NCBI GenBank assembly: GCA_965214875.1
Contig: OZ243980.1
Location: 2,852,001 to 2,916,000 of the forward strand
Source: CBDAUN01 sp965214875
GTDB taxonomy: Bacteria; Pseudomonadota; Gammaproteobacteria; Arenicellales; JAJDZL01
Length of the DNA: 64,000 nt
Direction: 5' to 3'
In this document: positions 8,224 through 17,745 of the stretch, piece by piece
Numbering within the stretch: the stretch's first letter is position 1
How the letters are laid out: each line of letters starts with the position of its first letter
Notes under the pieces: generated by a model
What the model was told of the DNA's origin: nothing
Databases searched by the model: none
Seen by the model: only the letters and a program-made list of their open reading frames with translations
Position numbers and translations under genes: made by a program

Positions 8224-9525
8224 TTAAACAGATTGCGGCAGATCAACAGGCAAAGACCTCAAATAGTCTCCAAGGGATGGAATGGGAATCTTGTAATGGC
8301 CCGGCAACCCTCGCGCCGGGACCAGCAAGCCGGCATGCAGCGCGTCATTGACAAACTCATCGACATCCATTCGGCCTGCCGAGCCCACTAGTTTTTCAAC
8401 CTGAAGATGCGATACGGTGTCCGTCATCGAACCATCCTTTCTCTCCGCTTCGAGAGCTAGCTGCCGGTAGATCCAAATATCCCCGGAACCGGCTTCCACT
8501 CGCCCCTCGTAGTAGGCATTCTTCCGTTCAACTCCGCGTTGCAACGCCTGCTGGAGCAAATGCTGTCCAACACGCCCGTCGTTGGAGCGAAGCACCCGGC
8601 CCGCCGCGACTCCCACCCGGTTGATATGCTGAGGCCATCCCTGCGAAAGTTCTGCCAAGGCATTTGCCCAAACAGCCTTTTCTTCACCAGGTCCGGTATA
8701 GTAGGCATCCAACATGCGGCGCAGGGAGTTGGTCGCATCTGTAACCGACAGCGGTTCCAGATTGCAAACACGTTCATCGGCCAGCCTCGACAGGCCGCAA
8801 GCGCGAAGCACCTGCTTGGTGTCACTCAGTCCAAAAAAAGCCGCAACCAGAGGCATCTTGCCAGGCGGATTGTGTAGGCACGCAACCACGCCCTTGGTTG
8901 ACTCGGTAACTGGCGTATTTTGCGCTTCGTCGACAAACACAACGATACGGGCCCTCTCAAATAGCGGAGCGACTTCGCGAAATACTGTCTGCGCCGATAC
9001 GCTAGTCGCTGAACTGCCACTGTCTGCCGGCCTGCCGCCGACTGACACACCGCCAAGCGTGAAACCCCGTTTTGACAGATCTTCGATTAGTTTTGCACCA
9101 GCGCCTAGCAGCTTGTTCAGTCCTTTTGCAACGGGGGCAGAGGCAATTTTTGACAACCTTGCGTTCTCTTCGTTGACAGCAATCAACATGCTTAATGCAA
9201 CATCGATAGATGACATGAGTGTTTCTGGATATAAGGAGACCGCAACCCACGGATCCTCCGGTGTCGAGCTGAGTCTAACCGCTTCCATGCATTCAAGCAT
9301 CAGCGCTGACTTTCCCGACCCCGGCGCACCCTGAAATATCATCGTTCCTCCGCCCACGCACGTTGCGGCAAGGCTCTCGATCGCACTTCGAAACACCTGA
9401 TAATCGAAGTCGCGGCCACAAAAGAATGGCTCGCGGCCAACTTCGGAACGATCAGCTCGGCCTATCCATACGTGCTCTGGCAAGGGTTTTGCCGGCTGCG
9501 GTTTTGGAAACAGCTTTCGGCTCAT
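8224..9525 (-). CDS. Orc1/ExeA-like AAA ATPase
   Basis: This is a 433-residue P-loop ATPase with a Walker A motif GAPGSGKSA near residue 67 and a Walker B motif VVFVDEAQNT near residue 196. A C-terminal region could be winged-helix. There is a low-complexity Gly/Ser stretch around residues 165-180. No transmembrane segment is seen. It stands alone, with 465 bp upstream and the cassette B boundary downstream. Proteins of this shape often accompany mobile elements or defence loci. I cannot assign a specific function. Confidence 0.65.
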   Translation of the reverse strand: MSRKLFPKPQPAKPLPEHVWIGRADRSEVGREPFFCGRDFDYQVFRSAIESLAATCVGGGTMIFQGAPGSGKSALMLECMEAVRLSSTPEDPWVAVSLYPETLMSSIDVALSMLIAVNEENARLSKIASAPVAKGLNKLLGAGAKLIEDLSKRGFTLGGVSVGGRPADSGSSATSVSAQTVFREVAPLFERARIVVFVDEAQNTPVTESTKGVVACLHNPPGKMPLVAAFFGLSDTKQVLRACGLSRLADERVCNLEPLSVTDATNSLRRMLDAYYTGPGEEKAVWANALAELSQGWPQHINRVGVAAGRVLRSNDGRVGQHLLQQALQRGVERKNAYYEGRVEAGSGDIWIYRQLALEAERKDGSMTDTVSHLQVEKLVGSAGRMDVDEFVNDALHAGLLVPARGLPGHYKIPIPSLGDYLRSLPVDLPQSV

Positions 9526-9989
9526 ATCTGTTTACTTTCAAGTCGTACTGAAATCAGTAGACAATAGATGCAACGACGCAGCAGCCGACGGAGCAATGGC
9601 CTTCGCTACTGAAACAAATGGCTGTTGATATCCGTAAAGAAATATTCTAATGAAAAACGAGATTGGCATACGAAGCATGCTTCGATCATGCTGCACAGTC
9701 TTCTGAACGAACCACTCCTGCAGCAGCATCATTGATCATAAAGCTGGCAGAACAAACAAAGCTTTGTGCGGGCGCCTAAGCTCTCGAAGTAAAACCGGCC
9801 TCTGGACTGCGCACCCATCTCGCGTCTTTTCTTTCCCGATCATTGCGCGGCATCAGCTACGCCAACCGGTTTGTAGAAACAAAATTCATAAGTAATTGAC
9901 ATTAAAGCTTTCACAAAATTTTAGTTTTCTTGATGCGGGTGTCTCCACCGCCGCGGGGTTGGCGGTTCGCAAGAAATACTGAAAATCAA
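9526..9989. other. Intergenic region with one copy of a dispersed repeat
   Basis: I see no convincing gene in these 464 bases. It should contain the promoter of the ATPase at 9525 and the 3' untranslated end of the ABC operon. The last 100 bases hold a repeat shared with 42421-42514. Confidence 0.6.
9871..9967 (+). repeat. Dispersed ~95-bp repeat, copy 1
   Basis: The AT-rich first 60 bases (starting TTGTAGAAACAAAATTCATA) are followed by a GC hairpin segment (ACCGCCGCGGGGTTGGCGGT). It aligns without gaps to 42421-42514, with the first 30 bases about 87% identical and the rest weaker. Confidence 0.65.
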
Positions 9990-11882
9990 TCAGCCCTTGC
10001 CTCGCCAAGGAATGGACTTGGCAATAATCCAGCGCATCATCATGTCGAAGAGCAAACCAAGTATTCCCATGATGATGATCGTCATCCAGATGATTTCATA
10101 GTCTGACTGCTTGCGCGCGACATTTTCGACAAAGCCGATACCGGTCGTGCCAGCCAGCATTTCTGCGGCGACCAGTGTGCCCCAGCACACTCCGATCGCA
10201 ATCCGAATGCCGGTAAGAATTTCCGGCAACGAATTGGGCAAGATGACTTGCCGCACAATCTGGGCATTCGATGCGCCCAGCGAATGGGCCGCATGAATCT
10301 TCGACAGCTGCGTGCCGGTTGCTCCCGTTCTCGCCGAGATGACCATAATCGCAAACGCAACCATGAACAGAAGAAAGATCTTGCCATCATCCTGGATGCC
10401 GAAGATCGTCAAGATCAACGGCGCCCACGCCAACGGAGGAACCGGCCGGTATAGCTCGATGAGGGGATCGAAATACCCTTTCGCAAAACGCGAAAGCCCC
10501 ATGAACAAGCCAAGCGGCACGCCAAGCAAGATTCCGAACATCAGTCCAAGCAGGACTCGAACGATAGAATCCCAGATATGGCCATCAGGGACTGGGACCG
10601 AAAACGAATCGAAGTTGCCGGTTACAACGCTGTAGACCTTGCTTTTGAAATTGCTCTGGATCTGGCCAGCCTCATCGTGTCGCGGGAACTCGCCAGGAAC
10701 CAGATCGACCAGCCAGTTCGGAAGCACAAAACCAACCATCTCGGCAACCGGCTTCATCTTGATCCACAGCAGCGGAAAACCTTTGTAGCCGACATTGGGG
10801 TCGGCCATCCACAAAAACGTCCGCAAGGTATCGGAAGGCTTTGGCAGCCAGCGGCCGGAGCCCTGTTCCGAGCAAGCGTTGTTGCCGGCCAGTATGTCTC
10901 CGCCAGGCATCGCAATGGCATTGATCAACCGCAATGCGCCTTGCCGTTCAGATTGAACGGCATGCAGACGCACAAGAGCATCCTCCACTTCAGCGGTAAC
11001 GTCCGGCGGGAATATCCGACCATCATCGATACGACGATAGATCTTCATCACGTCTTTGAGGAAATCTTCACGAAGTTCAACCACTTCGGGCAAGGCGGTG
11101 GCGTCAATATTGAAATTCTGGATGCGCGATTCAATCGCTGCAAGCCGGGTCGTCAGCTCCGGGCTTGAGTTTCGTATGCTGGTGAAATCCTCGGCGATCT
11201 GCTCCATGATCATGGCGGCCGCGTCAAATGCCATACCTCGCTCGGTCATCGGCAACGGCGGAAGCTCGACACTAGTCCGGCCCCATCCCGGCTGCGCAAG
11301 AGCATCGGCGAGCGCCTGCGGATCTGCCGGGCCTGGGAAGTCCGGATTTTCCAATTCGTCTGCGAGCGAATGGATTCGCAATGCGATCTCAGACATGCCC
11401 TCTTGCACTTCAGGCTCAACCAGATCACTTTGAGCATGGGCGGCCATTGCGGCGCGCATGTCGGCAAGCAGCACCGCAAGAGCGTCGCGGTCGGATGGGC
11501 TGAAATCGGCAGTTTCGAGGCGAGCTTGAAGCTTGTCCAGCTGGCCGTAGTCTCGTTGAAGAAGAATCGTGCCTTGCAGCTGGCGATTTCCGCCAAGCGG
11601 AAATGACGCGCGAATCGGATTGCCGGCGCGAGTCAACTTCGCAACTTGGCAAAGCTCATTGCCGGCTCTCGGGAAATATGACCTGGCAGCATCCCAGGAA
11701 AACCAGTACCATAAAATGAGGATGGAGCACACTCCCATGGCGACCCAGTGCAAGCCTCCAAGGGCACGTTCGGGATTGCCGAAGACCGCATCGGTTCGCT
11801 CAGTGCGTATGACTCTGCGGCCATAGATAAATGACCCGATCACAGTCGCGATCAGAAGGACGAAGATGATTCCGACAACCAT
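9990..11882 (-). CDS. ABC transporter permease, taurine/nitrate type, with large periplasmic insert
   Basis: This is a 630-residue inner-membrane permease. Two transmembrane segments lie at about residues 3-24 and 47-66. They are followed by a helical, probably periplasmic region of about 300 residues, then a standard binding-protein-dependent permease domain (about 430-625) with the EAA-type loop near HAAHSLGASNAQIVRQVILP. Ordinary TauC/SsuC permeases are about 250-280 residues, so the N-terminal extension is unusual. It is the last gene of the operon substrate-binding protein - ATPase - permease and starts 13 bp after the ATPase stop. The substrate is probably a small organic anion such as a sulfonate, but I cannot fix it. 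Confidence 0.8.
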   Translation of the reverse strand: MVVGIIFVLLIATVIGSFIYGRRVIRTERTDAVFGNPERALGGLHWVAMGVCSILILWYWFSWDAARSYFPRAGNELCQVAKLTRAGNPIRASFPLGGNRQLQGTILLQRDYGQLDKLQARLETADFSPSDRDALAVLLADMRAAMAAHAQSDLVEPEVQEGMSEIALRIHSLADELENPDFPGPADPQALADALAQPGWGRTSVELPPLPMTERGMAFDAAAMIMEQIAEDFTSIRNSSPELTTRLAAIESRIQNFNIDATALPEVVELREDFLKDVMKIYRRIDDGRIFPPDVTAEVEDALVRLHAVQSERQGALRLINAIAMPGGDILAGNNACSEQGSGRWLPKPSDTLRTFLWMADPNVGYKGFPLLWIKMKPVAEMVGFVLPNWLVDLVPGEFPRHDEAGQIQSNFKSKVYSVVTGNFDSFSVPVPDGHIWDSIVRVLLGLMFGILLGVPLGLFMGLSRFAKGYFDPLIELYRPVPPLAWAPLILTIFGIQDDGKIFLLFMVAFAIMVISARTGATGTQLSKIHAAHSLGASNAQIVRQVILPNSLPEILTGIRIAIGVCWGTLVAAEMLAGTTGIGFVENVARKQSDYEIIWMTIIIMGILGLLFDMMMRWIIAKSIPWRGKG

Positions 11883-11894
11883 TGCGATGCGCCG

Positions 11895-12698
11895 TTATGC
11901 GGATTCAACCTTGCCCATGATTTCTTCTTCCATATTCCAGATCATGCCGAGAATCTCTTCGCGCTTTACGACAAAATCATCCTGATTCTTGATCTCGCGC
12001 GCATCTCCGGAAATCCCCTGCTCTGCGAATGGCAATCGATACTCCTTGTGCAAGCGCCCCGGTCGCGGTGCCATCACGAACAGGCGTTCACCAAGCAGCA
12101 AAGCTTCTTCAACGCTGTGGGTGATGATCATGATCGTCTTGCCGGTCTCTTTCCAGATCTTGAGCACCAGAGACTGCATCTTCTCCCTGGTCAATGCATC
12201 CAAAGCGCCCAGAGGCTCGTCCATCAGAATCAGGTCCGGGTCGTTGATCAGGCAGCGAGCCAGCGCAACGCGCTGCTGCATGCCGCCAGACAGCTGGTAC
12301 GTCGGCGTGTTGCCGAATCCTTGCAGGCCGACAATTTCGAGCCACTCCTCGACTTTGCGCTCAGTCTCCGCCTGATCGGCATTTTTCATCCGCAGGCCAA
12401 AGTTTACGTTGTTGGCGACTGTAAGCCACTCGAACAAGGCGCCTTGCTGAAAAATCATCCCGCGGTCTACGCCCGGGCCGTTAATTTCCCTATCGCCATG
12501 AAGAATGCGCCCTCCTGTCGGAAGCAGGAACCCGGCAATGATGTTCAAAAGGGTTGTTTTGCCGCACCCCGAAGGACCGAGCACGGACAGAATTTCGCCC
12601 GCCTTCAGAGTGAACTCTACATCCTTGAGCGCATGCACGGTATCGCCCGCAGGCGTCGTGAACACCATATTGAGTTGTTCGGCAATCAAATCGCTCAT
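11895..12698 (-). CDS. ABC transporter ATP-binding protein, taurine/nitrate type
   Basis: This cytoplasmic ATPase of a NitT/TauT-family importer has a Walker A motif GPSGCGKTT, a signature motif LSGGMQQR, a Walker B motif LILMDEPLGALD and the switch histidine in IIITHS. The start chosen is the ATG at 12698, because the longer frame runs through the hairpin at 12714-12740. About 267 residues, the normal size for TauB-like subunits. It lies between the binding-protein and permease genes. Confidence 0.9.
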   Translation of the reverse strand: MSDLIAEQLNMVFTTPAGDTVHALKDVEFTLKAGEILSVLGPSGCGKTTLLNIIAGFLLPTGGRILHGDREINGPGVDRGMIFQQGALFEWLTVANNVNFGLRMKNADQAETERKVEEWLEIVGLQGFGNTPTYQLSGGMQQRVALARCLINDPDLILMDEPLGALDALTREKMQSLVLKIWKETGKTIMIITHSVEEALLLGERLFVMAPRPGRLHKEYRLPFAEQGISGDAREIKNQDDFVVKREEILGMIWNMEEEIMGKVESA

Positions 12699-12713
12699 GG
12701 CCGACTCCGGCAC

Positions 12714-12740
12714 GGCGGAGGATCGTAACGATCCTCCGCC
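12714..12740 (-). promoter_or_regulatory. Perfect intra-operon hairpin between binding protein and ATPase genes
   Basis: Twelve-base arms GGCGGAGGATCG and CGATCCTCCGCC are separated by three bases. It lies 39 bp after the binding-protein stop and 15 bp before the ATPase start. No T-run follows on the minus strand. It is best explained as an mRNA stabiliser or partial terminator that keeps binding-protein transcript in excess. Confidence 0.7.
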
Positions 12741-12779
12741 ATTTCCAGTCAAAAACTGGTCAGCAGATGTTGATGGCTC

Positions 12780-13757
12780 CTACTGCAGGAAAGACGTGTC
12801 AACAACTGCGCCATAGTCTTCCAGCATCGGATTTTCTTCGGTCGCGAACGCTCCGCCAACAACAGCGATGGCCACGCTGGCAGTGCCGCCCTCGTTGAAG
12901 TAGCTCTTAAGCTGCTCGGCGTTTGACGGAAACACGAAGTCTGCCATCTGTGCCTGAGCCCGCTCTACTGACAACCCGGCATCCATTGCGATCACGTCGA
13001 TCTTCGACTGATCAGCGGCAAATTCGGAATTTGCCTCATCGGTGACTTGAAGGAACGTGCGCACAAGTTCGGGGTTTTCCTGAGCAAACTTTTCGGTGAC
13101 CGAAACCACGTCAAAGCTGATGATGCCGGCTGCTTGCTTATCTGCGGGGCTCATCAGAGGTTCGCCCGCCTCGTACATCTTGGCCATGGAATCAGCGCCA
13201 AATCCGCAAGCCATGGCAACTGCGCCGTCGGTAAGGGAAACTGCCGCATCAGCGGGAACCTGGTCGATTACATTGATTTCGTCCACATCCACACCTAGAG
13301 CTCGCATCATCATGCGGAAGCTATAGTCGGCCATCGTGGCCAGCGGCACTGCGACTGCGCGTCCTTCCAGCTCAGTCGCATTGGACATGTCGATGCCTTC
13401 TCCATTACGCACCACGCAATCGTTGGCAGGATACTGCACTGCGATCGCGACTAGCTTGATCGGAGCGTTGGCGTTGACTGCGTTGATGAAGGGGGCAAGA
13501 CCTTGGCTATAGGAAATATCGATGTCGCCCGCGAGCATTGCCTCGGTCATTTGGGTGCCAGCATCGAAGTTAGTCCAGTTTACTGGAACGCCCATGGCAT
13601 CGTCATACCTTTTTTCAACTTTCGCAACCTGATTCGGCGTCGCCCATTCCAAAAAGAACGCGACATTTACTTCGTCAGCTGCTTGCGCGGTTGCGCTGAT
13701 CGCCAAGCCGGCTGCCACCGCATAAGCGGCATGCCTGATGGATTGAGATAGATTCAT
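12780..13757 (-). CDS. ABC transporter substrate-binding protein, taurine-like (TauA family)
   Basis: This is a 325-residue periplasmic binding protein with a signal peptide of about 26 residues ending ISATAQA. The fold signature is that of NMT1/TauA proteins (AGDIDISYSQGLAPF; VRNGEGIDM; ELEGRAVAVPLATMADY). It is the first gene of the three-gene operon. The preceding 340 bp should hold the promoter. Taurine or a similar sulfonate is the nearest known ligand class, but the demethylase gene nearby leaves other osmolytes possible. Confidence 0.85.
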   Translation of the reverse strand: MNLSQSIRHAAYAVAAGLAISATAQAADEVNVAFFLEWATPNQVAKVEKRYDDAMGVPVNWTNFDAGTQMTEAMLAGDIDISYSQGLAPFINAVNANAPIKLVAIAVQYPANDCVVRNGEGIDMSNATELEGRAVAVPLATMADYSFRMMMRALGVDVDEINVIDQVPADAAVSLTDGAVAMACGFGADSMAKMYEAGEPLMSPADKQAAGIISFDVVSVTEKFAQENPELVRTFLQVTDEANSEFAADQSKIDVIAMDAGLSVERAQAQMADFVFPSNAEQLKSYFNEGGTASVAIAVVGGAFATEENPMLEDYGAVVDTSFLQ

Positions 13758-14100
13758 TAGAGTACCCTCTTTTTATTTTGTTTAAGCATATATTGGCATT
13801 TTGCGGCCATGCGCCCGGAGCGGAAAGCTTCCGGCATCGCTACAGGGGTGCATTTATAACACAATTACTACACTTGATTGAGTATGTCGATGAAACCGAA
13901 TCTGGGCAGCACGGGAATTTTGAGGCATTTGCGTCTCAAGCCTCGATTCATCAATTGGCCGAACCGTTCACGACACGGCAACCTAATTGCCTCGCCCGAT
14001 GCCAAAATCGGCATGGACCGGTTTTGATTCACTTGAAATGCATGAATCTTGCGCTGAAACCCTTCGGAAAGCCGTGTTGCGCACAACTGGCAATGCCGAA
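13758..14100. other. Intergenic region between ABC operon and glucokinase
   Basis: These 343 bases hold no gene that I can support. They should contain the ABC operon promoter at the left and the glucokinase 3' end at the right. Confidence 0.5.
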
Positions 14101-15096
14101 TTATCGGGCAGCCTGCATTTTTCTGCCGAACTGTTCGGCCAAATAGACCGCGCACCCGGTAAGGGCGGCATAATCGTCCTGAATCACCGACACGCCGAAA
14201 TTCTGCATCAATTCGCTAAAACGGCCCTTGTTGCGAAATGCTGTCACAAAATCGAACTCCAGCAAATAGGGCGCGATCGCTCTCGCCACGCCACCGGCGA
14301 GATAGATGCCGCCAAATGGCAGTGTAGACAAAGCGAAATTGCCAGCGCATACTCCGAGTAGACGAACAAAAGTCCGCAGGACCAACTCGGCGCGTCGATC
14401 TGATGCGGCGAGTGCCTGTATGATTTCACTCGCGCTGGCATTCGAGGGTGCGGACTCTCGGCTTTGATGCCATGCATAAATATTCTCCATGCCTCGCCCC
14501 GACAACACTTCCTCTACATCGGCAAACCCCCGTGTTTCACAGATGAACTGAGCAAGTTCGAGGTCATCGGGATTGCAGACAGGCATATTGACGTGACCTG
14601 ACTCGGCAGGCGCAACAAAACTGCCCGAGGCAAGATGATATACCGCAACCGCGTTGAAACCGGTGCCGATACCTATCAACAGTTGCGTTGCATCGGGAGC
14701 GGCCTCAGGCTGCTCAATCACTTCGTGCAGGCGGAATGAGCATATGCGGCCTAGCATGTGGCCTGCCGCCTGCAAGTCATTCAAGATTGCCACAGTGCTT
14801 GCGCCCGTAGCTTGAGTGACACTTCTGGCATCGATACGCCAGTCAAGATTGGTGAACTCTGCTATGTCATCGCGCACCGGTCCGGCAACAGCAACGCAAG
14901 CCATTCCACAGTCGATGTTGCCGGCATTGGCCCGATAGTCGCTAAGCAAAGCGGCAATGTCGCGGTGCTCGGCATTGCTGTAGGAGCGAATCGATTCTTC
15001 GATAACGTTCGACCCTTGGGCCAGCGCCACGCGCGTGTTGGTGCCGCCAATATCGGCTACCAGCGAGCAAGCGAAAGTTTGAGTGGATATTTTCAT
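14101..15096 (-). CDS. glk: Glucokinase (Glk family)
   Basis: This bacterial glucokinase of about 331 residues phosphorylates glucose with ATP. Visible motifs are the phosphate-binding ADIGGTNTRVAL near the N-terminus, VAVAGPV, the ILNDLQAAG segment with the catalytic Asp, GIGTGFN, and PAESGHVN. I chose ATG 15096 because it gives the usual N-terminus; an upstream extension to 15363 has no family similarity. It is monocistronic. It could use glucose freed by the glycosidase encoded at 21404-22636. Confidence 0.88.
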   Translation of the reverse strand: MKISTQTFACSLVADIGGTNTRVALAQGSNVIEESIRSYSNAEHRDIAALLSDYRANAGNIDCGMACVAVAGPVRDDIAEFTNLDWRIDARSVTQATGASTVAILNDLQAAGHMLGRICSFRLHEVIEQPEAAPDATQLLIGIGTGFNAVAVYHLASGSFVAPAESGHVNMPVCNPDDLELAQFICETRGFADVEEVLSGRGMENIYAWHQSRESAPSNASASEIIQALAASDRRAELVLRTFVRLLGVCAGNFALSTLPFGGIYLAGGVARAIAPYLLEFDFVTAFRNKGRFSELMQNFGVSVIQDDYAALTGCAVYLAEQFGRKMQAAR

Positions 15097-15436
15097 GAGA
15101 TGGGCACGAAAACGCGACGTATACCGGACAATGGCCGTCAGCCAGCTTGCATGCCTCGCAGATTGAAGAATCACAAACAGCAACAGCGGCTTGATTGAAC
15201 GTTGAATTATACGTTTCGACTGAAGTGAATTGCTGACGAGCCTAGCGCATGGAACAATTACGTCCTGGCTGCGACTAGAAGCCAACAATGCAAAAGCACT
15301 AAAATACTTGCAGTCAAGTTGCAAGTTTGTCCCGTTATCCTTCACTTTTTCGCGCTTGCTCAATCTTGCACATTGACTGTTCGCATTAATCGAGTATGGT
15401 GGCTACCAGTAGACACGTTAATTTCTTGCAATCAAG
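15097..15436. other. Divergent intergenic region glk / toxin-antitoxin
   Basis: About 340 bases with no supported gene. Divergent promoters for glk and the Phd/VapC pair must lie here. I could not define them confidently. Confidence 0.4.
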
Positions 15437-15730
15437 ATGAAATCTGTCGGAATCAAGAAACTGAAAAACAGCCTAAGTGAGTATGTGCAACTTGCGGCAA
15501 AAGGCGAAACCGTATTGATCACAAATCGCGACCAAGCGGTTGCAGAATTAGGCCCAGTCAATGAGGCCCGCGGCCCGCACCTGGCCGATGCATTTTTAGA
15601 AGACCTCATTCAATCGGGTGTGCTAACTCCAGCAACTTTGACTAACGAAGCTCCGCCTGGTCCGAAACCAGTCGCATCACTTGATGAAGTACTTGATGAG
15701 CTGAATGAGGACCGGCAGGACCGGGGATGA
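15437..15730 (+). CDS. Type II antitoxin, Phd/YefM family
   Basis: This is a 97-residue protein with the classic Phd/YefM N-terminus (KSVGIKKLKNSLSEYV ... GETVLITNRDQAVAEL), which binds DNA, and an acidic C-terminal tail (DELNEDRQD) expected to wrap the toxin. Its stop overlaps the start of the PIN toxin gene by four bases, so the two are cotranscribed and translationally coupled. Autorepression of the operon is typical of the family. Confidence 0.88.
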   Translation: MKSVGIKKLKNSLSEYVQLAAKGETVLITNRDQAVAELGPVNEARGPHLADAFLEDLIQSGVLTPATLTNEAPPGPKPVASLDEVLDELNEDRQDRG

Positions 15731-16158
15731 TCTATCTCGATACCTCGGTCGCCCTTGCCCATGTGCTCGCGGAAGATCGCAGACCGCCTGTTTCGTTGTG
15801 GCAAGAAACTTTGGTTTCTAGCCGGCTGATCGAGTACGAGCTGTGGGTTCCACTGCATTCACGTGGACTTTCGGATTCTCATGGGCCAGCTGCTCGTTGG
15901 GTGATTGGTCAAGTGGGCTTGCTGGAATTGATCCCATCAGTGCTTGCTCGAGCGTTAGACCCATTCGAGACAGGCATTCGATTGCGAACGCTGGATGCAT
16001 TGCATCTTGCCACATGCATCTACCTCATCGAATCGCATCAATCAGTCCAGTTGGCCAGTTATGACCAGCGAATGATCGATGCCGCTACAGCAATGGGGAT
16101 TCCGCAATTTATGCCGCCCGCATCCGTTGTTCAACGGTCCACAACACCCTTGACCTAG
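15727..16158 (+). CDS. Type II toxin, PIN-domain ribonuclease (VapC-like)
   Basis: This is a 143-residue PIN domain. Conserved acidic residues are visible in MIYLDTSVALAHV (first Asp), in the RTLDALHLAT motif, and in the ASYDQRM segment near the C-terminus. It is expected to cleave RNA when freed from the antitoxin encoded immediately upstream, and the length is normal. A Phd-type antitoxin with a PIN toxin is a common combination. Confidence 0.88.
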   Translation: MIYLDTSVALAHVLAEDRRPPVSLWQETLVSSRLIEYELWVPLHSRGLSDSHGPAARWVIGQVGLLELIPSVLARALDPFETGIRLRTLDALHLATCIYLIESHQSVQLASYDQRMIDAATAMGIPQFMPPASVVQRSTTPLT

Positions 16159-16482
16159 CCCATTTGCATGCCGTCTTCGGCAATGCGAATGCTCGAAATC
16201 GCCACAACGTTTTTCTCCCATTCGCGATGTCGCTAAGCTCACTCTGGGCAATTAGCAAGTGCACTGCCTTTGCAGTCCCGAAAGCCTGCCGATTCAGTCG
16301 GAGAAACGAACGGCTCTACTAGTGCTTCTGTTTTTGTTCTTTCGTCAGAACGCACAGGGATAAAAATTCCGTCATGTATCTTCATCAGACGCATTGAACG
16401 CCATGCTTCAAAACTTGACGCAAGAAGAAAATCGGAAAAGCATTTCATTCGCGTCCGAATTTAGGCACTGGTTTGGAATGGT
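16159..16482. other. Intergenic region between vapC and mcrC
   Basis: These 324 bases separate two convergent genes. A 69-codon minus-strand frame (16239-16448) exists but I could not support it as a gene. Confidence 0.4.
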
Positions 16483-17742
16483 TCAGCGCAGTTCGAGCTG
16501 GCGAGGCAAATTCGCCGTGATTTGATCAGGTTTTCTGCGGATATCAATCGTGGCAATATCCAAGGGAATTGGCGGATCATCGCCTTGTGACTCCCATTTG
16601 TCTGTTACTCCCTCAGTTTGGTTTCCCGATGCGTATGGAAAGAGCAGGATGATTCGCTTGGCCTTGTAGGCATGACCGTAATTCAGCACTTGATACATAT
16701 CTGCACTGTCAATACCGCGTCGCTTGTCATTGTAATCTAGCCTCTTCCATTTTGTATCCAGAATGACTGCGCTCTCACAGTTCGGCAATCGAATAACAAC
16801 GTCAGGAATCAGCTTGAACAATTCTTCAGCCGGCTCTTCACGTTTGCGGACCGCATACTGCTGAGCACATTGCAGATGCACCTCATAACCTAGCGGCACA
16901 AGCGCTCGCTTCAAACATCTGCCGATAAACTTTTCGAACAGTTCATGCATCGAAAACAGCAGTGTTATTCCAACCTCACGTCCATGGGTAGTCGACTGAT
17001 ACCTGCGCGACAGGAATAACCGAGCAAACCGGTACAGGCTATGAAATTTGACATTTGTTCGATCCAGTGACACTTGTTCGCGAAGAGGGTGGCGAACATC
17101 CCCGACGAGTTCATATCTCGCTCGCAATGCGAACAAGCGTCTTCGATTTTCTGAAGTTTTTGACAAGCGGATTAAAAGATTGACTGCCGCTTTCAAAACT
17201 CGGTTAAGCGGAGTGTTCTCCGTGAGCTCATCCCAAATGCAAGCCAAACGATCGGCGCGAGCTGCAAATCGGGTAAACTGCCTTGTCACATCTAGCTTGC
17301 CGCGCAAGATCGGAAGATCTTGACGTTGGATTTCATATCTTCGTGGAACGTCCTTTTGGACTGCATCTTGCAAACGCTTCGAGAATATGCAAATCAAAGC
17401 CTCAAGTAGGTCGTAGGGCTGCGACTCTAGCGTGGCCAAATCTTGGTCGGATAGCCGCAAATCTTGGGCAACCGCTAGCATACTGACAAGCGTAATGCGG
17501 ACGCTTTTTTGCTCGCCATCAATCTTCGGAAGAACTTCGATAGTTCGTGTCGGGGTAGCCAGAATGCCGACGACCGATCCGAACTTCAGTGCGTTGAAAG
17601 ATCGAAAACAAACCTCGGCTTCAGGAACTTTCAAATTGTTCGCCGCGGCTTTGGCTAGGCGTTGCAACTGATCAACTTCCTGAGGGTTTAAGCCGTTTTC
17701 ACTAATCGATACTTCTTTGTTTTCTTGGCAAGTGATTAGCAT
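16483..17742 (-). CDS. mcrC: McrC-like nuclease subunit of McrBC type IV restriction system
   Basis: This is a 419-residue McrC-family protein. The N-terminal half carries the family pattern (VGILATPTRTIEVLPKI; PRRYEIQRQDLPILRGKLD). The C-terminal PD-(D/E)xK nuclease core is visible as LIPDVVIRL followed by AVILDTKWKRL. It follows mcrB with three bases between them, so they form one transcript. The complex cuts DNA containing modified bases after GTP-driven translocation. Confidence 0.88.
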   Translation of the reverse strand: MLITCQENKEVSISENGLNPQEVDQLQRLAKAAANNLKVPEAEVCFRSFNALKFGSVVGILATPTRTIEVLPKIDGEQKSVRITLVSMLAVAQDLRLSDQDLATLESQPYDLLEALICIFSKRLQDAVQKDVPRRYEIQRQDLPILRGKLDVTRQFTRFAARADRLACIWDELTENTPLNRVLKAAVNLLIRLSKTSENRRRLFALRARYELVGDVRHPLREQVSLDRTNVKFHSLYRFARLFLSRRYQSTTHGREVGITLLFSMHELFEKFIGRCLKRALVPLGYEVHLQCAQQYAVRKREEPAEELFKLIPDVVIRLPNCESAVILDTKWKRLDYNDKRRGIDSADMYQVLNYGHAYKAKRIILLFPYASGNQTEGVTDKWESQGDDPPIPLDIATIDIRRKPDQITANLPRQLELR

Positions 17743-17745
17743 GAT

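Noticed and set aside
9871..9967. Possible CRISPR leader plus first repeat
   Set aside because: Only one hairpin unit is present at each site, with no spacers or cas genes. It is reported as a dispersed repeat instead.
16239..16448. A 69-codon minus-strand frame after mcrC
   Set aside because: No family, no clear ribosome site and no link to mcrC. Probably chance.
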